Source: Thermoanaerobaculum sp.
GTDB lineage: Bacteria; Acidobacteriota; Thermoanaerobaculia; Multivoradales; UBA5704
Assembly: GCA_021154885.1 (NCBI GenBank)
Contig: JAJKHS010000136.1
Location: forward strand, 124,001-188,000
Direction: 5' to 3'
Length of the DNA: 64,000 nt
In this document: positions 16,701 to 24,765 of the stretch, piece after piece
Layout of the letters: every line of letters starts with the position of its first letter
How positions within the stretch are numbered: position 1 is the stretch's first letter
Program-made: the position numbers and the translations under genes
The notes under the pieces: generated by a model
What the model saw: only the letters and a program-made list of their open reading frames with translations
The model's database searches: none
Told to the model about the DNA's origin: nothing

Positions 16701-17839
16701 GAAACTCCTCTAAATCGCTATGGAGTGGCGCCTTGGCCTTTGCTCTGTCTCTCGTTGCGCTCGTGGGGCTGAGCCGTCGCGGCTTGGCAAACCCAGACGA
16801 CGACCCAAATGCGACCCGGCTTACGTTGAGAGAGGAGGAGAGGCAATGGGTGCTGCAGTACTCTTTTAGTGGTCCTCTCGGCAAGAGGCGCGAGTTCACG
16901 TGCAGAATCAGTAAAGAAGGAGACCGGAAACTGAGGGAATCAGAGGGTTATCTTCAACAGGATTGGGTGCGGCTCAATGCGGAGCTGGCCGCGAAGCTGA
17001 CCGAAGAAGCCAGGAAGGAAGGCGCACTGCCGTACGGCCAAGCGAAGATCTTTGGCAGGCTTCAAGGCGGGTGGGAATGGGATCCATACGAGCCCATGAA
17101 CCGCAATGATGAGGCCTATCACCGAGACCTGCAGGGAAGGCTTGAGGAGTGGCTCGCGACAAACCTTCAAAAAATGAAGGACGATATCAATTTAGAGTTC
17201 ATGATCAGCCGGGGGTTCTTGCCTCACCAAGGAAAGTGGTTCCTCGACTATTCGAACCTTATCGCCCGAGCGACTCCCGAGCTCGAGGATTGCATTAAGG
17301 TGCTCAATCAGGCGACTTCCGGGGACGCCGAGACGCTGATGGGTTTCTTCCAGATGATGCATTATAGAAAAATCGACGACGTGGAGGGTGGCCGGTTTAC
17401 GAATGGATTCCGAGTCCCTACGTCTGTGCTGATCAAAAATGAGGGTGACTGCGACTCTAAAGCTGCCACCTTCTGTGCCATACAGAGGAATAATCCGGCC
17501 CAGTTGGTAATCTTTCGATCTGCCTGGCCCTCCAACAATCGTAAAAAGGGGCATGCCCTGGTGGGTGTGGAAGCTTGGAAAGAGGGGATGTCCCCTCTCA
17601 AAAGAAGCTGGAATGACGGACCCTGGAAAACTCAGAGGTTGACCTCAATGCTCTATGGAGACCCAATTCTTATGGAAAATCGGTATTACACCCCTGTCGA
17701 CGTTGCTGGATTTGGTCGCACTGAATTTGGCCGGGTATTACCCGGCCGGGAAGGCGAGTATTACGTGATCCCCATCCGTCCGCTCGACAGGTACATTCAG
17801 AAAGCTCCGGCTCGGAAGAGCTCTCACGCCGGAGGCTGA
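16697..17839 (+). CDS. Exported transglutaminase-like cysteine peptidase homologue
   Basis: 380 residues. The N-terminus has a signal or anchor helix (residues 9-25, with RRGLA just after). The C-terminal half holds a transglutaminase-type triad in the right order: NEGDCDSKAATFCAIQ (Cys252), KKGHALVGVEAW (His286) and YYTPVDVAGFG (Asp335). The N-terminal 200 residues are unfamiliar. Members of the fold hydrolyse or form amide bonds; outside the membrane, peptidoglycan peptides or protein side chains are plausible targets, but this is inferred. It is translationally coupled to the four-helix membrane protein and ends 11 bases before the convergent kinase. Composition is again unlike the surroundings. 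Confidence 0.7.
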   Translation: MRNSSKSLWSGALAFALSLVALVGLSRRGLANPDDDPNATRLTLREEERQWVLQYSFSGPLGKRREFTCRISKEGDRKLRESEGYLQQDWVRLNAELAAKLTEEARKEGALPYGQAKIFGRLQGGWEWDPYEPMNRNDEAYHRDLQGRLEEWLATNLQKMKDDINLEFMISRGFLPHQGKWFLDYSNLIARATPELEDCIKVLNQATSGDAETLMGFFQMMHYRKIDDVEGGRFTNGFRVPTSVLIKNEGDCDSKAATFCAIQRNNPAQLVIFRSAWPSNNRKKGHALVGVEAWKEGMSPLKRSWNDGPWKTQRLTSMLYGDPILMENRYYTPVDVAGFGRTEFGRVLPGREGEYYVIPIRPLDRYIQKAPARKSSHAGG

Positions 17840-17850
17840 AGGCTGACAAT

Positions 17851-19404
17851 TTACCCCGGCAACACCACCTCAAACCGCGCCCCGCCCTCCCCGCGGTTCC
17901 CCGCCCGCACAACCCCGCCGTAGCCCTCCACGATCGCCTTGGTGATCGCCAATCCCAGGCCCGTATGGCCGCTGCGGGCGTCCGGCTCGCCGGGGCGGTA
18001 GGTGAAGAAGCGGTCGAAGATGCGGTCCAGGTGGCTCTCGGGGATGCCCGGGCCTTCGTCGTCAATGCGCACGGCGGCGGTCCCGTTCCGCCTTTCGAGA
18101 GTGACGGTCACCGTGCCGCCTGCGGGGGAGAAGCTGCGGGCGTTGTCGAGCAGGTTCTCGAAGACCTGGAGGAGGCGCTCGGGGCTGGCGCGGACGGGGA
18201 GGGGGCCGCCGGGCGCGGCAAGCACGATCTTCACGTCCTTGTCGGCGCGCCGGCAGAAGCCCTCGGCCACCTCTCGCAAGAGAGCGTCCAGGTCCACGAC
18301 GGTTGGAGCCTCGGTCTCCAGCCGGACGTCGATCTCGCCGATCTCCCGCAGGGCGGTGAGCAGCCGCTCCATGCGGGCCACCTCGCGCTGGACCACGGCC
18401 ACGAAGTGCTCGCGGTCGGCCGGATCTTCGATCTCGGCCAGCAACTCGGCGGCCGAGCGGATGGAGGCGAGGGGGTTCTTGAGCTCGTGGGAGACGTCGG
18501 AAGCGAAGGCTTCCAGGGCGTGCTGGTGGGCGGCGAGGCGCGCCGTGAGCTGCTCCAGGGCGCGGGTGAGGTCGCCGATCTCGTCCGCCCGGTGCGGGCC
18601 GCCGAACCGGCCGCGCAGGCGCCCGCGCCGGTCGAGGAGGGCGTTCGCCTCGTCGCGCAGCCGCCGGATGGGGTGGGTGATGGTCCCCGCCAGGAGAAGG
18701 GAGAGGACGGCGGCCACCAGCACCGAGCCGAGAAAGACCTTGAGGACGGCGAGGCGGACCTGATCCAACTCGCGCAGGATGCGCACCGTGGACTGGGAGA
18801 CGAGCACTGCACCCACCACTTGGCCGGCGCTGCGCACCGGGATGGCGCTGTGCAGGGTGAGCGACGGCCGCCACCGCTCGCCGCCCGTGGGCCGGACGGC
18901 GGCGCCGTACTTTCCCGCAAGGGCGGCGGCGACGACGCGGGCGGGGTAGGGCTCCGGGGGCGAAGCGCTCCGCCTCGCCGGTGAAGGAGCCCGCGTCTGG
19001 CGGTACAGCCGGTAGAGTCCGGCCGCGACCTTATATAAGAGGCTGTCCCGCGGCTTGGACGCGGACCGGGAGTAGGCCGCGTCGTCCTCCACCCGGCGGA
19101 GACCCAGCCGGCTGGAGTCGGCCAGGAGGCCGCCGTCGAGGCCGAAGATGCGCAGGCGCGAGTCGGTCCGCTGGTCCAGGCGGCGCAGAACGGCCTCCGC
19201 GCCATTCTGATTCAATGAATCTAATAAGGTCTGCCCGCCCACGGCCGCGGCCAGGAGCCGGCCCTGCTGCACCATGGAGCGCTCCTGGTCCTCGAGGAGC
19301 TGCTCTTCGTAGACGCCCAGGTAGAGGAAGCCCGCCGCCGGCAGGAAGACCAGGAGGACGTTGAACAGGAGGAGCCGGATCGAGATCCGGGAGGGGAGGC
19401 GCAC
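17851..19404 (-). CDS. creC: Sensor histidine kinase, CreC-like
   Basis: 517 residues. Membrane helices at about 11-30 and 219-242 bracket a periplasmic sensor of about 190 residues. HAMP follows (THPIRRLRDEANALL), then a dimerisation helix with the phosphoacceptor in SDVSHELKNPLASIRSAAE (His306) and an ATPase domain with ENLLDNARSFSP, DDEGPGIP and GLGLAI. The GTG start lies three bases after the regulator's stop, with GGAG overlapping that stop. CreC naming rests on the adjacent creB-type regulator and divergent creD; the sensor resembles the ChvG/CreC group. A truncated copy of this gene lies at 15846-16046. Confidence 0.82.
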   Translation of the reverse strand: MRLPSRISIRLLLFNVLLVFLPAAGFLYLGVYEEQLLEDQERSMVQQGRLLAAAVGGQTLLDSLNQNGAEAVLRRLDQRTDSRLRIFGLDGGLLADSSRLGLRRVEDDAAYSRSASKPRDSLLYKVAAGLYRLYRQTRAPSPARRSASPPEPYPARVVAAALAGKYGAAVRPTGGERWRPSLTLHSAIPVRSAGQVVGAVLVSQSTVRILRELDQVRLAVLKVFLGSVLVAAVLSLLLAGTITHPIRRLRDEANALLDRRGRLRGRFGGPHRADEIGDLTRALEQLTARLAAHQHALEAFASDVSHELKNPLASIRSAAELLAEIEDPADREHFVAVVQREVARMERLLTALREIGEIDVRLETEAPTVVDLDALLREVAEGFCRRADKDVKIVLAAPGGPLPVRASPERLLQVFENLLDNARSFSPAGGTVTVTLERRNGTAAVRIDDEGPGIPESHLDRIFDRFFTYRPGEPDARSGHTGLGLAITKAIVEGYGGVVRAGNRGEGGARFEVVLPG

Positions 19405-19407
19405 AGC

Positions 19408-20142
19408 TCACTCCGGCCGCAAGCGGTAGCCCAGGCCGTAGACGGTCTCGATGGCGTCGAAGCCCGGGTCGGCTTCGGCGAGCTTCCTGCGCAGACGCTT
19501 GACGTGGCTGTCGATGGTGCGGTCGCTGGCGTAGGCGTCGTGAGGGTAACCCTCCTCCAGGAGTTGGGCGCGGGTCTTCACGTGGCCGGGGTGGCGGGCG
19601 AGGGCCTGAAGGAGGAGGAACTCGGTGACGGTCAGGGGCACGGGGACGCCGGCCCAGTGGGCCTGGTAGCGCTTGAGATCGAGGCGCAGACGGCCGGCCT
19701 CCAGGAGACGCTCGTCCTCGCCTCCCGCCGGCTCCCCCCGGTGCGCGGCGCGGCGCAGGAGGACCTTCACGCGGGCGGCGAGCTCGCGCATGGAAAAGGG
19801 TTTGCAGAGATAGTCGTCCGCCCCCAGCTCCAGGCCCAGCACGCGGTCGAACTCCTCGTCACGGGAGGTGAGGAAGAGGATGGGCAGGCGCTCGGAGAGG
19901 GCGCGCAGGCGCCGGCACAGCTCCCGGCCGTCCATGCGCGGCATGAGGACGTCGAGGATGGCGAGGTCCGGAAGATCGCGGACATCGCGCTCGAAGCTCT
20001 GCCAGGCGGCGAGGCCGTCGGAGTAGAGCTCGACGCGGTAGCCCTCGCGGCGCAGGGCGAAGCCTACGGTCTCGCGCAGGCTCTCCTCGTCGTCCACCAG
20101 GGCGATGCGCCCGCCGATGCCCGCGGTCGCCGGGGTCGTCAT
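19408..20142 (-). CDS. creB: OmpR-family response regulator, CreB-like
   Basis: 244 residues. Receiver domain with acidic pocket DDEE, phosphoacceptor Asp64 (LAILDVLMPRMDG), the T/S position in LFLTSRD and Lys in DYLCKPFSMREL. The C-terminal winged helix shows LTVTEFLLLQALARHPGHVKTRAQLLE and SDRTIDSHVKRLRRKLAEADP plus IETVYGLGYRL. ATG at 20142 has no Shine-Dalgarno and lies six bases from TACATT, so it may be leaderless. It controls, by analogy, the divergent creD gene. Confidence 0.85.
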   Translation of the reverse strand: MTTPATAGIGGRIALVDDEESLRETVGFALRREGYRVELYSDGLAAWQSFERDVRDLPDLAILDVLMPRMDGRELCRRLRALSERLPILFLTSRDEEFDRVLGLELGADDYLCKPFSMRELAARVKVLLRRAAHRGEPAGGEDERLLEAGRLRLDLKRYQAHWAGVPVPLTVTEFLLLQALARHPGHVKTRAQLLEEGYPHDAYASDRTIDSHVKRLRRKLAEADPGFDAIETVYGLGYRLRPE

Positions 20143-20187
20143 GGAGAGAATGTAGCGCAGATCTCCGGCTCCAGGCCGCTCTCCATG

Positions 20188-20230
20188 TTTCCGCCACAAT
20201 CCTGCGGGTTTCCTCCACGGTTCCGCCGTT
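20188..20230. promoter_or_regulatory. Direct repeats in the creB-creD intergenic region
   Basis: TTTCCGCCAC at 20188 and TTTCCTCCAC at 20209 are spaced 21 bases, two helical turns, with a third related word (TTCCGCCG) at 20221. Such phased direct repeats are typical for OmpR-family regulators. The classical enterobacterial cre tag (two TTCAC words) is not present. Candidate CreB-like binding site. Confidence 0.45.
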
Positions 20231-20291
20231 CTCGCTCCTGGCCGGCGCGGTCCAATTCCCTCAGACCGTAAGGATCCAAGGAGGATGATCC

Positions 20292-21665
20292 GTGATTCCA
20301 GGTGAAACCGAAAAGCGCAGACTCCGCGACTCGACGGGGGTCAAGATGTTGGCCATCGGCGGGCTCATCGTTCTACTGCTCATCCCGCTGATGATGGTGG
20401 GGTCGCTGGTGTCCGAGCGCCAGTCGCGCCGCCAGGAGGCGACCCGGGAGATGGCTGCGATCTGGGGCCGGCCGCAGGTCCTCGCCGGGCCGGTGCTGAC
20501 CGTGCCCTATCTCGTGCACGCCAGGAATGAGAAGGGGGTCGTGACGGAAACCACGACCTCTTTCGCCCGCTTCCTCCCGGAGACGCTCAAGATCGAAGGC
20601 AACGTCGACAGCGAGCGGCGCAACCGGGGGATTTTCGAGGTCGCCGTCTACCGCACCGGTCTGCATTGGACGGGTGCGTTCGAGCGGCCGAGCTTCGACG
20701 CCTGGCGCATCGCTCCTCAGGACGTCCTCTGGCAGGACGCCTATCTCGGGATTGGAGTGCCGGACATGCGGGGCATCACCTCCGGCGTGGGCCTGACGTG
20801 GAGGAACCGCACCCTTCAGCTCGCTCCCGGCGGCGGCGAGCCGGAGCTCTGGCAGTCGGGCCTCAAGGTGACGGTCCCGGACTTGGCAGACGGCAAGCCG
20901 GGGGACGTCTACGCCTTCGCGTTCGACCTCGGAGTGAACGGCAGCGAGACGCTGAGCTTTCTGCCCCTCGGTAAGGAGACCACGGTGGCACTGAAGTCGA
21001 ACTGGCCGTCGCCGAGCTTCAACGGTGAGTTCCTGCCAGCCCGGCGGACGGTCCGCGCCACGGGCTTCGACGCCTTGTGGAACGTCTCCTGGTTCGGCCG
21101 CAGCTACCCGCAGCAGTGGCGGGAGAGCGAGGCCAGGGAGCTGGCGCCGGCCCAGGCCCTCAGCGCCTCGGCCTTCGGGCTGCAGCTCTTCCAGCCGGTG
21201 GACGCCTATCAGAAGACGGAGCGGTCGACGAAATACGGGGTCCTCTTCCTCGTCCTCACCTTCCTGACCTTCTTCCTCTACGAGCAGTTCAACCCGTTCT
21301 CCCTCCATCCGGTGCAGTACCTGCTGGTGGGCTTTGCCCTCTGCCTGTTCTACCTGCTGCTGCTCTCGATCTCGGAGCATGCCCCCTTCGGCCTCGCCTA
21401 TCTGGCGGCGTCGGCGGCGACCGTGCTGCTCATCGGCGGCTATTCGGTGGCCATCCTGCGGGGAGCGCTGCGGGCGCTGCTGATGACCGTGGTGCTCGGC
21501 ACGCTCTACGGCTATCTCTACGTCCTCCTCCAGCTCGAGGACTACGCCCTGCTCCTGGGCTCGGTCGGCCTGTTCCTCATCCTCGCCCTGGTGATGTACC
21601 TGACCCGGCGCATCGACTGGGCGAGCCCGCGGCGGCCCAAGGGGGAAGCCGTGGCCGTGGCTTGA
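20292..21665 (+). CDS. creD: CreD-like inner membrane protein
   Basis: 457 residues. An N-terminal helix (KMLAIGGLIVLLLIPLMMVGSLVSERQSRRQEA) precedes a large periplasmic domain beginning WGRPQVLAGPVLTVPY, the CreD signature. The C-terminus has six helices, starting with KYGVLFLVLTFLTFFLYEQFNPFSLHPVQYLLVG, followed by SEHAPFGLAYL and ILRGALRALLMTVVLGTLYGYLYVLLQLEDYALLLGS. It is the usual target of CreBC, where it affects envelope stress and beta-lactam tolerance in gamma-proteobacteria. The GTG start is behind AAGGAGGATGATCC. It is divergent from creBC. Confidence 0.92.
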   Translation: MIPGETEKRRLRDSTGVKMLAIGGLIVLLLIPLMMVGSLVSERQSRRQEATREMAAIWGRPQVLAGPVLTVPYLVHARNEKGVVTETTTSFARFLPETLKIEGNVDSERRNRGIFEVAVYRTGLHWTGAFERPSFDAWRIAPQDVLWQDAYLGIGVPDMRGITSGVGLTWRNRTLQLAPGGGEPELWQSGLKVTVPDLADGKPGDVYAFAFDLGVNGSETLSFLPLGKETTVALKSNWPSPSFNGEFLPARRTVRATGFDALWNVSWFGRSYPQQWRESEARELAPAQALSASAFGLQLFQPVDAYQKTERSTKYGVLFLVLTFLTFFLYEQFNPFSLHPVQYLLVGFALCLFYLLLLSISEHAPFGLAYLAASAATVLLIGGYSVAILRGALRALLMTVVLGTLYGYLYVLLQLEDYALLLGSVGLFLILALVMYLTRRIDWASPRRPKGEAVAVA

Positions 21666-21668
21666 ACG

Positions 21669-21869
21669 CCCTCATCACCCCGGCCCTCTTCTCCCGCCCC
21701 CTCCCATCCCCCTCCCCGAGAGAAGAGGGAGAAAAGCAAGAAAGGACGACAAGGACAGCAAGGACAAAAAGGACGAGACCAGCAAGACCGCTCCAACCGG
21801 GTTCCCCTCTCCCGGGGAGGGGGGTTGGGAGGAGGCGGGAGAGGGGACAGGGGGGACAGGGGTGAGGGC
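21669..21869. repeat. Composite palindromic repeat, family A, copy 2, with nested family B words
   Basis: It starts CCCTCATCACCCCGG and ends GGGGTGAGGG like the other copies. Its central spacer (21738-21776) carries the nine-base-period AGGACNNCA words of family B, suggesting one element landed in, or recombined with, the other. Located just after creD; possible terminator. Confidence 0.75.
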
Positions 21870-21994
21870 CCTCGGGCGGGGGGCGCTCTGAGGCAAAGTT
21901 AGCGTCTATGGGGCCAGGAGGTGAGGGCTTGAGCCTCGGAGGTACGTTGAAGAAGAGGTGACAACCGTGGTGACAAATTCGTAGCGCGGGGGTC

Positions 21995-22023
21995 TAGACA
22001 AGCGTAGAGAAAGATAGTAGAGT
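21995..22023 (+). promoter_or_regulatory. Candidate promoter of the sulfur operon
   Basis: TAGACA, 17 bases, then TAGAGT. It would start transcription near 22030 and give a leader of about 215 bases before the sulfite reductase start. Confidence 0.4.
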
Positions 22024-22073
22024 GGTCACAAATGAACACGAGGCGCTCCATCTCCCCCCTTGCTTCTCCCGCC

Positions 22074-22229
22074 CAGGTGCTTTGTACCTGTAGCTGGCGG
22101 GTGTGACGGCTCGCGCCAGCCGTCGACATCCGCCTCTCCTGACCTGACAACCCAAGCTTGATTGACCGCCGCGCTCTCGTTTGAGGAGAGCTCAGCGGAC
22201 GCGACAGGTTCATCCCGCTTCGTGGCGGG
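22074..22229 (+). promoter_or_regulatory. Structured leader of the sulfur operon, possible riboswitch or attenuator
   Basis: Four hairpins in a row: CAGGTGC/GTACCTG (22074-22090), GACGGCT/AGCCGTC (22105-22124), CTCTC/GAGAG (22174-22190) and CCCGC/GCGGG (22214-22229). The last abuts the CAGGAG ribosome site at 22233. No known SAM-riboswitch consensus was found, so the ligand, if any, is unknown. Confidence 0.4.
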
Positions 22230-22245
22230 GTGCAGGAGCCCGTGC

Positions 22246-23889
22246 ATGCCCGAGAGAAGCTCAGAGACCGCGGCCCCAACGGTCGAAATCACCTGGGATC
22301 TGGTGCGCAAGCGCAATTTCGTCGAGCGCTTGAAGCACGAGAAGGGTGGTCTCGACGTGATCCGCGACCTGCCGGCGATGATCGCGGCAGGCTACGAGGA
22401 GGTGCCCGAGGAGGACTTCGTGCGCATGCAGTGGTACGGCCTCTACCACGACAAGCCGAAGGTGGGGCATTTCATGCTGCGGGTGAAGACCCCGGGGGGC
22501 GTGCTCACCCCGGCCAGGCTGCGGACGATCGGCGAGATCTCCCAGCGTTTCGGCCGCGGCCATGGCGAGATCACGACGCGGCAGAACTTCCAACTCCACT
22601 GGATCGAGCTGGCCCGGCTGCCGGAGGTCCTCGGGCTTCTGGAGTCCGCCGGGCTCACCACCACCGGCGCCTGCGGCGACAACGTGCGCACCATCACCGG
22701 CTGCCCGGTGTCGGGCCTGGCGGCCGAGGAGCTGTTCGAGGTCCAGCCGCTGATCGAGGAGGTCACGGATTTCTTCATCCGCAACCGCGAGTACTCCGAC
22801 CTGCCGCGCAAGCACAAGATCACCATCTCGGCCTGCCCCCATCAGTGCAACGCGCCGGAGATCCACTGCATCGCCCTCATCGGCGCTTTGCGGGACACCG
22901 AGCCGGGGTTCGGCGTGCGCGTGGGCGGCGGCCTCTCCACCTGGCCGCGGCTGGCGGACGACCTCGGGGTCTGGGTGCCGGCGGCGGAGGCCGTGGAGGT
23001 GCTGCGGGCGATCGTCGACGTCTGGCGCCTGGACCTCAAGTACCGGATGTCGCGCGCCAAGGCGCGGCTCAAGTTCATGGTCCACGACCTCGGCCCCGAG
23101 GCCTTCCGGGCGCGGGTGGAAGAGAAGCTCGGCCGCCGCCTCGCGGACGGCGCCGCGCCGCTCGCGCCCGTGGCAGAGCACGACCACACCGGCGTCCACC
23201 CCCAGAAAGAGGACGGGCTGTTCTACGCCGGCTTCCCCGTCCACCTCGGGCTGATGGACGGCGCCACCATGCTGCGGCTCGCCGACCTCGTCGAGACCTG
23301 GGGGGGCGAGATCCGGCTCACCCGGCGCCAGAACTTCATTCTCAGCCACATCCCGGAAGCGCGGGTCGCAGAGGTCGTGCGCGAGGTGGAGGGGCTCGGC
23401 TTCCCGCTGGCGGGCACCGGGCTGCGGGGAGCCAGCATCGCCTGCACGGGCGATCCCTTCTGCAACTTCACGGTGGCCGAGACCAAGGGGAAGCTGCAGG
23501 AGATCGTCGAGCACCTGGAGCGGGTGTTCGGCGACGAGGCCGCGGGCCTGCGCTTGAATCTCGACGGCTGCCCCCACGCCTGCGCCCACCACTGGATCGG
23601 CGACATCGGCATTCAGGGGACCACCCTGCGCGAGCGCGGCCCCCAGGGCGAGCGGCTCGACGGCTACGACCTCTTCCTCCGCGGCGGCCTGGGGCGGGAC
23701 GCGGCCATCGGCCGGCCGGTGCTCAAGCGGGTGCCGGGGGACGAGGTCCACCTCGTGATCGAAAGGCTCTTCCGCGCCTGGCTGGACGGGCGCCTCAAGG
23801 ACGAGCCCATTCAACAGTTCTTCACCCGCCAGGCCGACGAGGAGCTCGTGGCCCTCGGTTCCGGCGCGGCGGTGTCCGTTGAAGCCTGA
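22246..23889 (+). CDS. Ferredoxin-type nitrite/sulfite reductase hemoprotein
   Basis: 547 residues. Two repeated ferrodoxin-like halves (GEITTRQNFQLHWI and GEIRLTRRQNFILSHI). The siroheme/[4Fe-4S] ligands are C400-x5-C406 (ACTGDPFCNF) and C442-x3-C446 (DGCPHACAHH). It reduces sulfite to sulfide, or nitrite to ammonia; the adjacent APS reductase and siroheme genes favour sulfite. The start at 22246 was chosen because CAGGAG sits seven bases upstream and the sequence before it is unlike protein; an in-frame ATT-type upstream extension is rejected. First gene of the operon. Confidence 0.9.
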   Translation: MPERSSETAAPTVEITWDLVRKRNFVERLKHEKGGLDVIRDLPAMIAAGYEEVPEEDFVRMQWYGLYHDKPKVGHFMLRVKTPGGVLTPARLRTIGEISQRFGRGHGEITTRQNFQLHWIELARLPEVLGLLESAGLTTTGACGDNVRTITGCPVSGLAAEELFEVQPLIEEVTDFFIRNREYSDLPRKHKITISACPHQCNAPEIHCIALIGALRDTEPGFGVRVGGGLSTWPRLADDLGVWVPAAEAVEVLRAIVDVWRLDLKYRMSRAKARLKFMVHDLGPEAFRARVEEKLGRRLADGAAPLAPVAEHDHTGVHPQKEDGLFYAGFPVHLGLMDGATMLRLADLVETWGGEIRLTRRQNFILSHIPEARVAEVVREVEGLGFPLAGTGLRGASIACTGDPFCNFTVAETKGKLQEIVEHLERVFGDEAAGLRLNLDGCPHACAHHWIGDIGIQGTTLRERGPQGERLDGYDLFLRGGLGRDAAIGRPVLKRVPGDEVHLVIERLFRAWLDGRLKDEPIQQFFTRQADEELVALGSGAAVSVEA

Positions 23890-23934
23890 CGTCCGTTTGA
23901 AGACGATTTGAAGCACGACCGAAAGGAAACGACG

Positions 23935-24765
23935 ATGTTCGAGAGAGCGACCGCCATCAAGATCGACAGCCGGGACCTGTTGGACGAGTTCGAGGCCGGA
24001 CAGCTCGCGGTGGAGTGGGACGACGCCACGCCGCAAGAGGTCATCGCCTGGGCTCTCGACCGCTGGGGGTCTCAGGTCGCTCTCTGTACGAGCTTCCAGG
24101 CCGAGGGCATGGCCATCCTGGACATGGCTTGGCGGATCGATCCCCAGGTGCGGCTGTTCACGGTCGACACCGGCCGGCTCCCCCAGGAGACCTACGACGT
24201 GATGGAGCAGGTGCGCCAGCGCTATGGCATCGAGGTCGAGGTCTACTTCCCTGACGCCCGGCAGGTGGAGACCATGGTGCGGCGCTTCGGTCCCAACCTC
24301 TTCCAGAAGAGCGTCGAGGCCCGCCTCCACTGCTGCAACGTGCGCAAGGTGGAGCCCATCCGTGGCGTGCTCGAAGGGCTGGACGCCTGGATTACCGGCC
24401 TGCGCCGCGACCAGTGGGCCAGCCGGGCCAACATCCGCAAGATCGAGATCGATCACGACCACGGCGGCCTGGCGAAGATCAACCCCCTGGCGGACTGGAC
24501 CCTGGAAGAGGTGAAGGAGTACAACGAGGCGCACGACGTGCCCGTCCATCCGCTCTATGCCAAGGGCTACACCAGCATCGGCTGCACCCCCTGCACCCGG
24601 GCCACCCAGGCGGGGGAGGACCCGCGGGCCGGCCGCTGGTGGTGGGAGAAGAACGCGCCCAAGGAGTGCGGTATTCATTGCCCCATCGAGACCGGCGCCT
24701 TCGAGCACGAGGTGGATGCCCTGGTGCAACTGCGGCCGACCGGGCTGCACAGGGTCACGGCATGA
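23935..24765 (+). CDS. cysH: Adenylyl-sulfate (APS) reductase, assimilatory
   Basis: 276 residues. PAPS/APS reductase fold with SFQAEGMAILDMA near the nucleotide site and TGLRRDQWASRA. The four iron-sulfur cysteines are present (C133-C134 in LHCCNVRK and C217-x2-C220 in GCTPC), which marks the APS-using cluster-bearing subtype rather than the PAPS enzyme. The catalytic Cys is in KECGIHC (C245). Produces sulfite for the upstream reductase using thioredoxin. AAAGGAAACG precedes the ATG. It ends with an ATGA overlap onto the next gene. Confidence 0.93.
   Translation: MFERATAIKIDSRDLLDEFEAGQLAVEWDDATPQEVIAWALDRWGSQVALCTSFQAEGMAILDMAWRIDPQVRLFTVDTGRLPQETYDVMEQVRQRYGIEVEVYFPDARQVETMVRRFGPNLFQKSVEARLHCCNVRKVEPIRGVLEGLDAWITGLRRDQWASRANIRKIEIDHDHGGLAKINPLADWTLEEVKEYNEAHDVPVHPLYAKGYTSIGCTPCTRATQAGEDPRAGRWWWEKNAPKECGIHCPIETGAFEHEVDALVQLRPTGLHRVTA

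Larger units (their letters stand above)
21666..22245. other. Intergenic region: repeats, promoter and structured leader
   Basis: No gene recognised. Bases 21669-21869 are a copy of palindromic repeat A with family B words nested in its middle. Bases 21995-22023 hold a promoter-like pair. Bases 22074-22229 contain four hairpins that form the untranslated leader of the sulfur operon. Confidence 0.6.

Noticed and set aside
15295-17850. Prophage or transposon
   Set aside because: Foreign composition, but no integrase, transposase, terminal inverted repeat or tRNA target was found.
22024-22245. SAM riboswitch before the sulfur operon
   Set aside because: No match to the SAM-I core or other known SAM motifs I can recall; only hairpins can be claimed.
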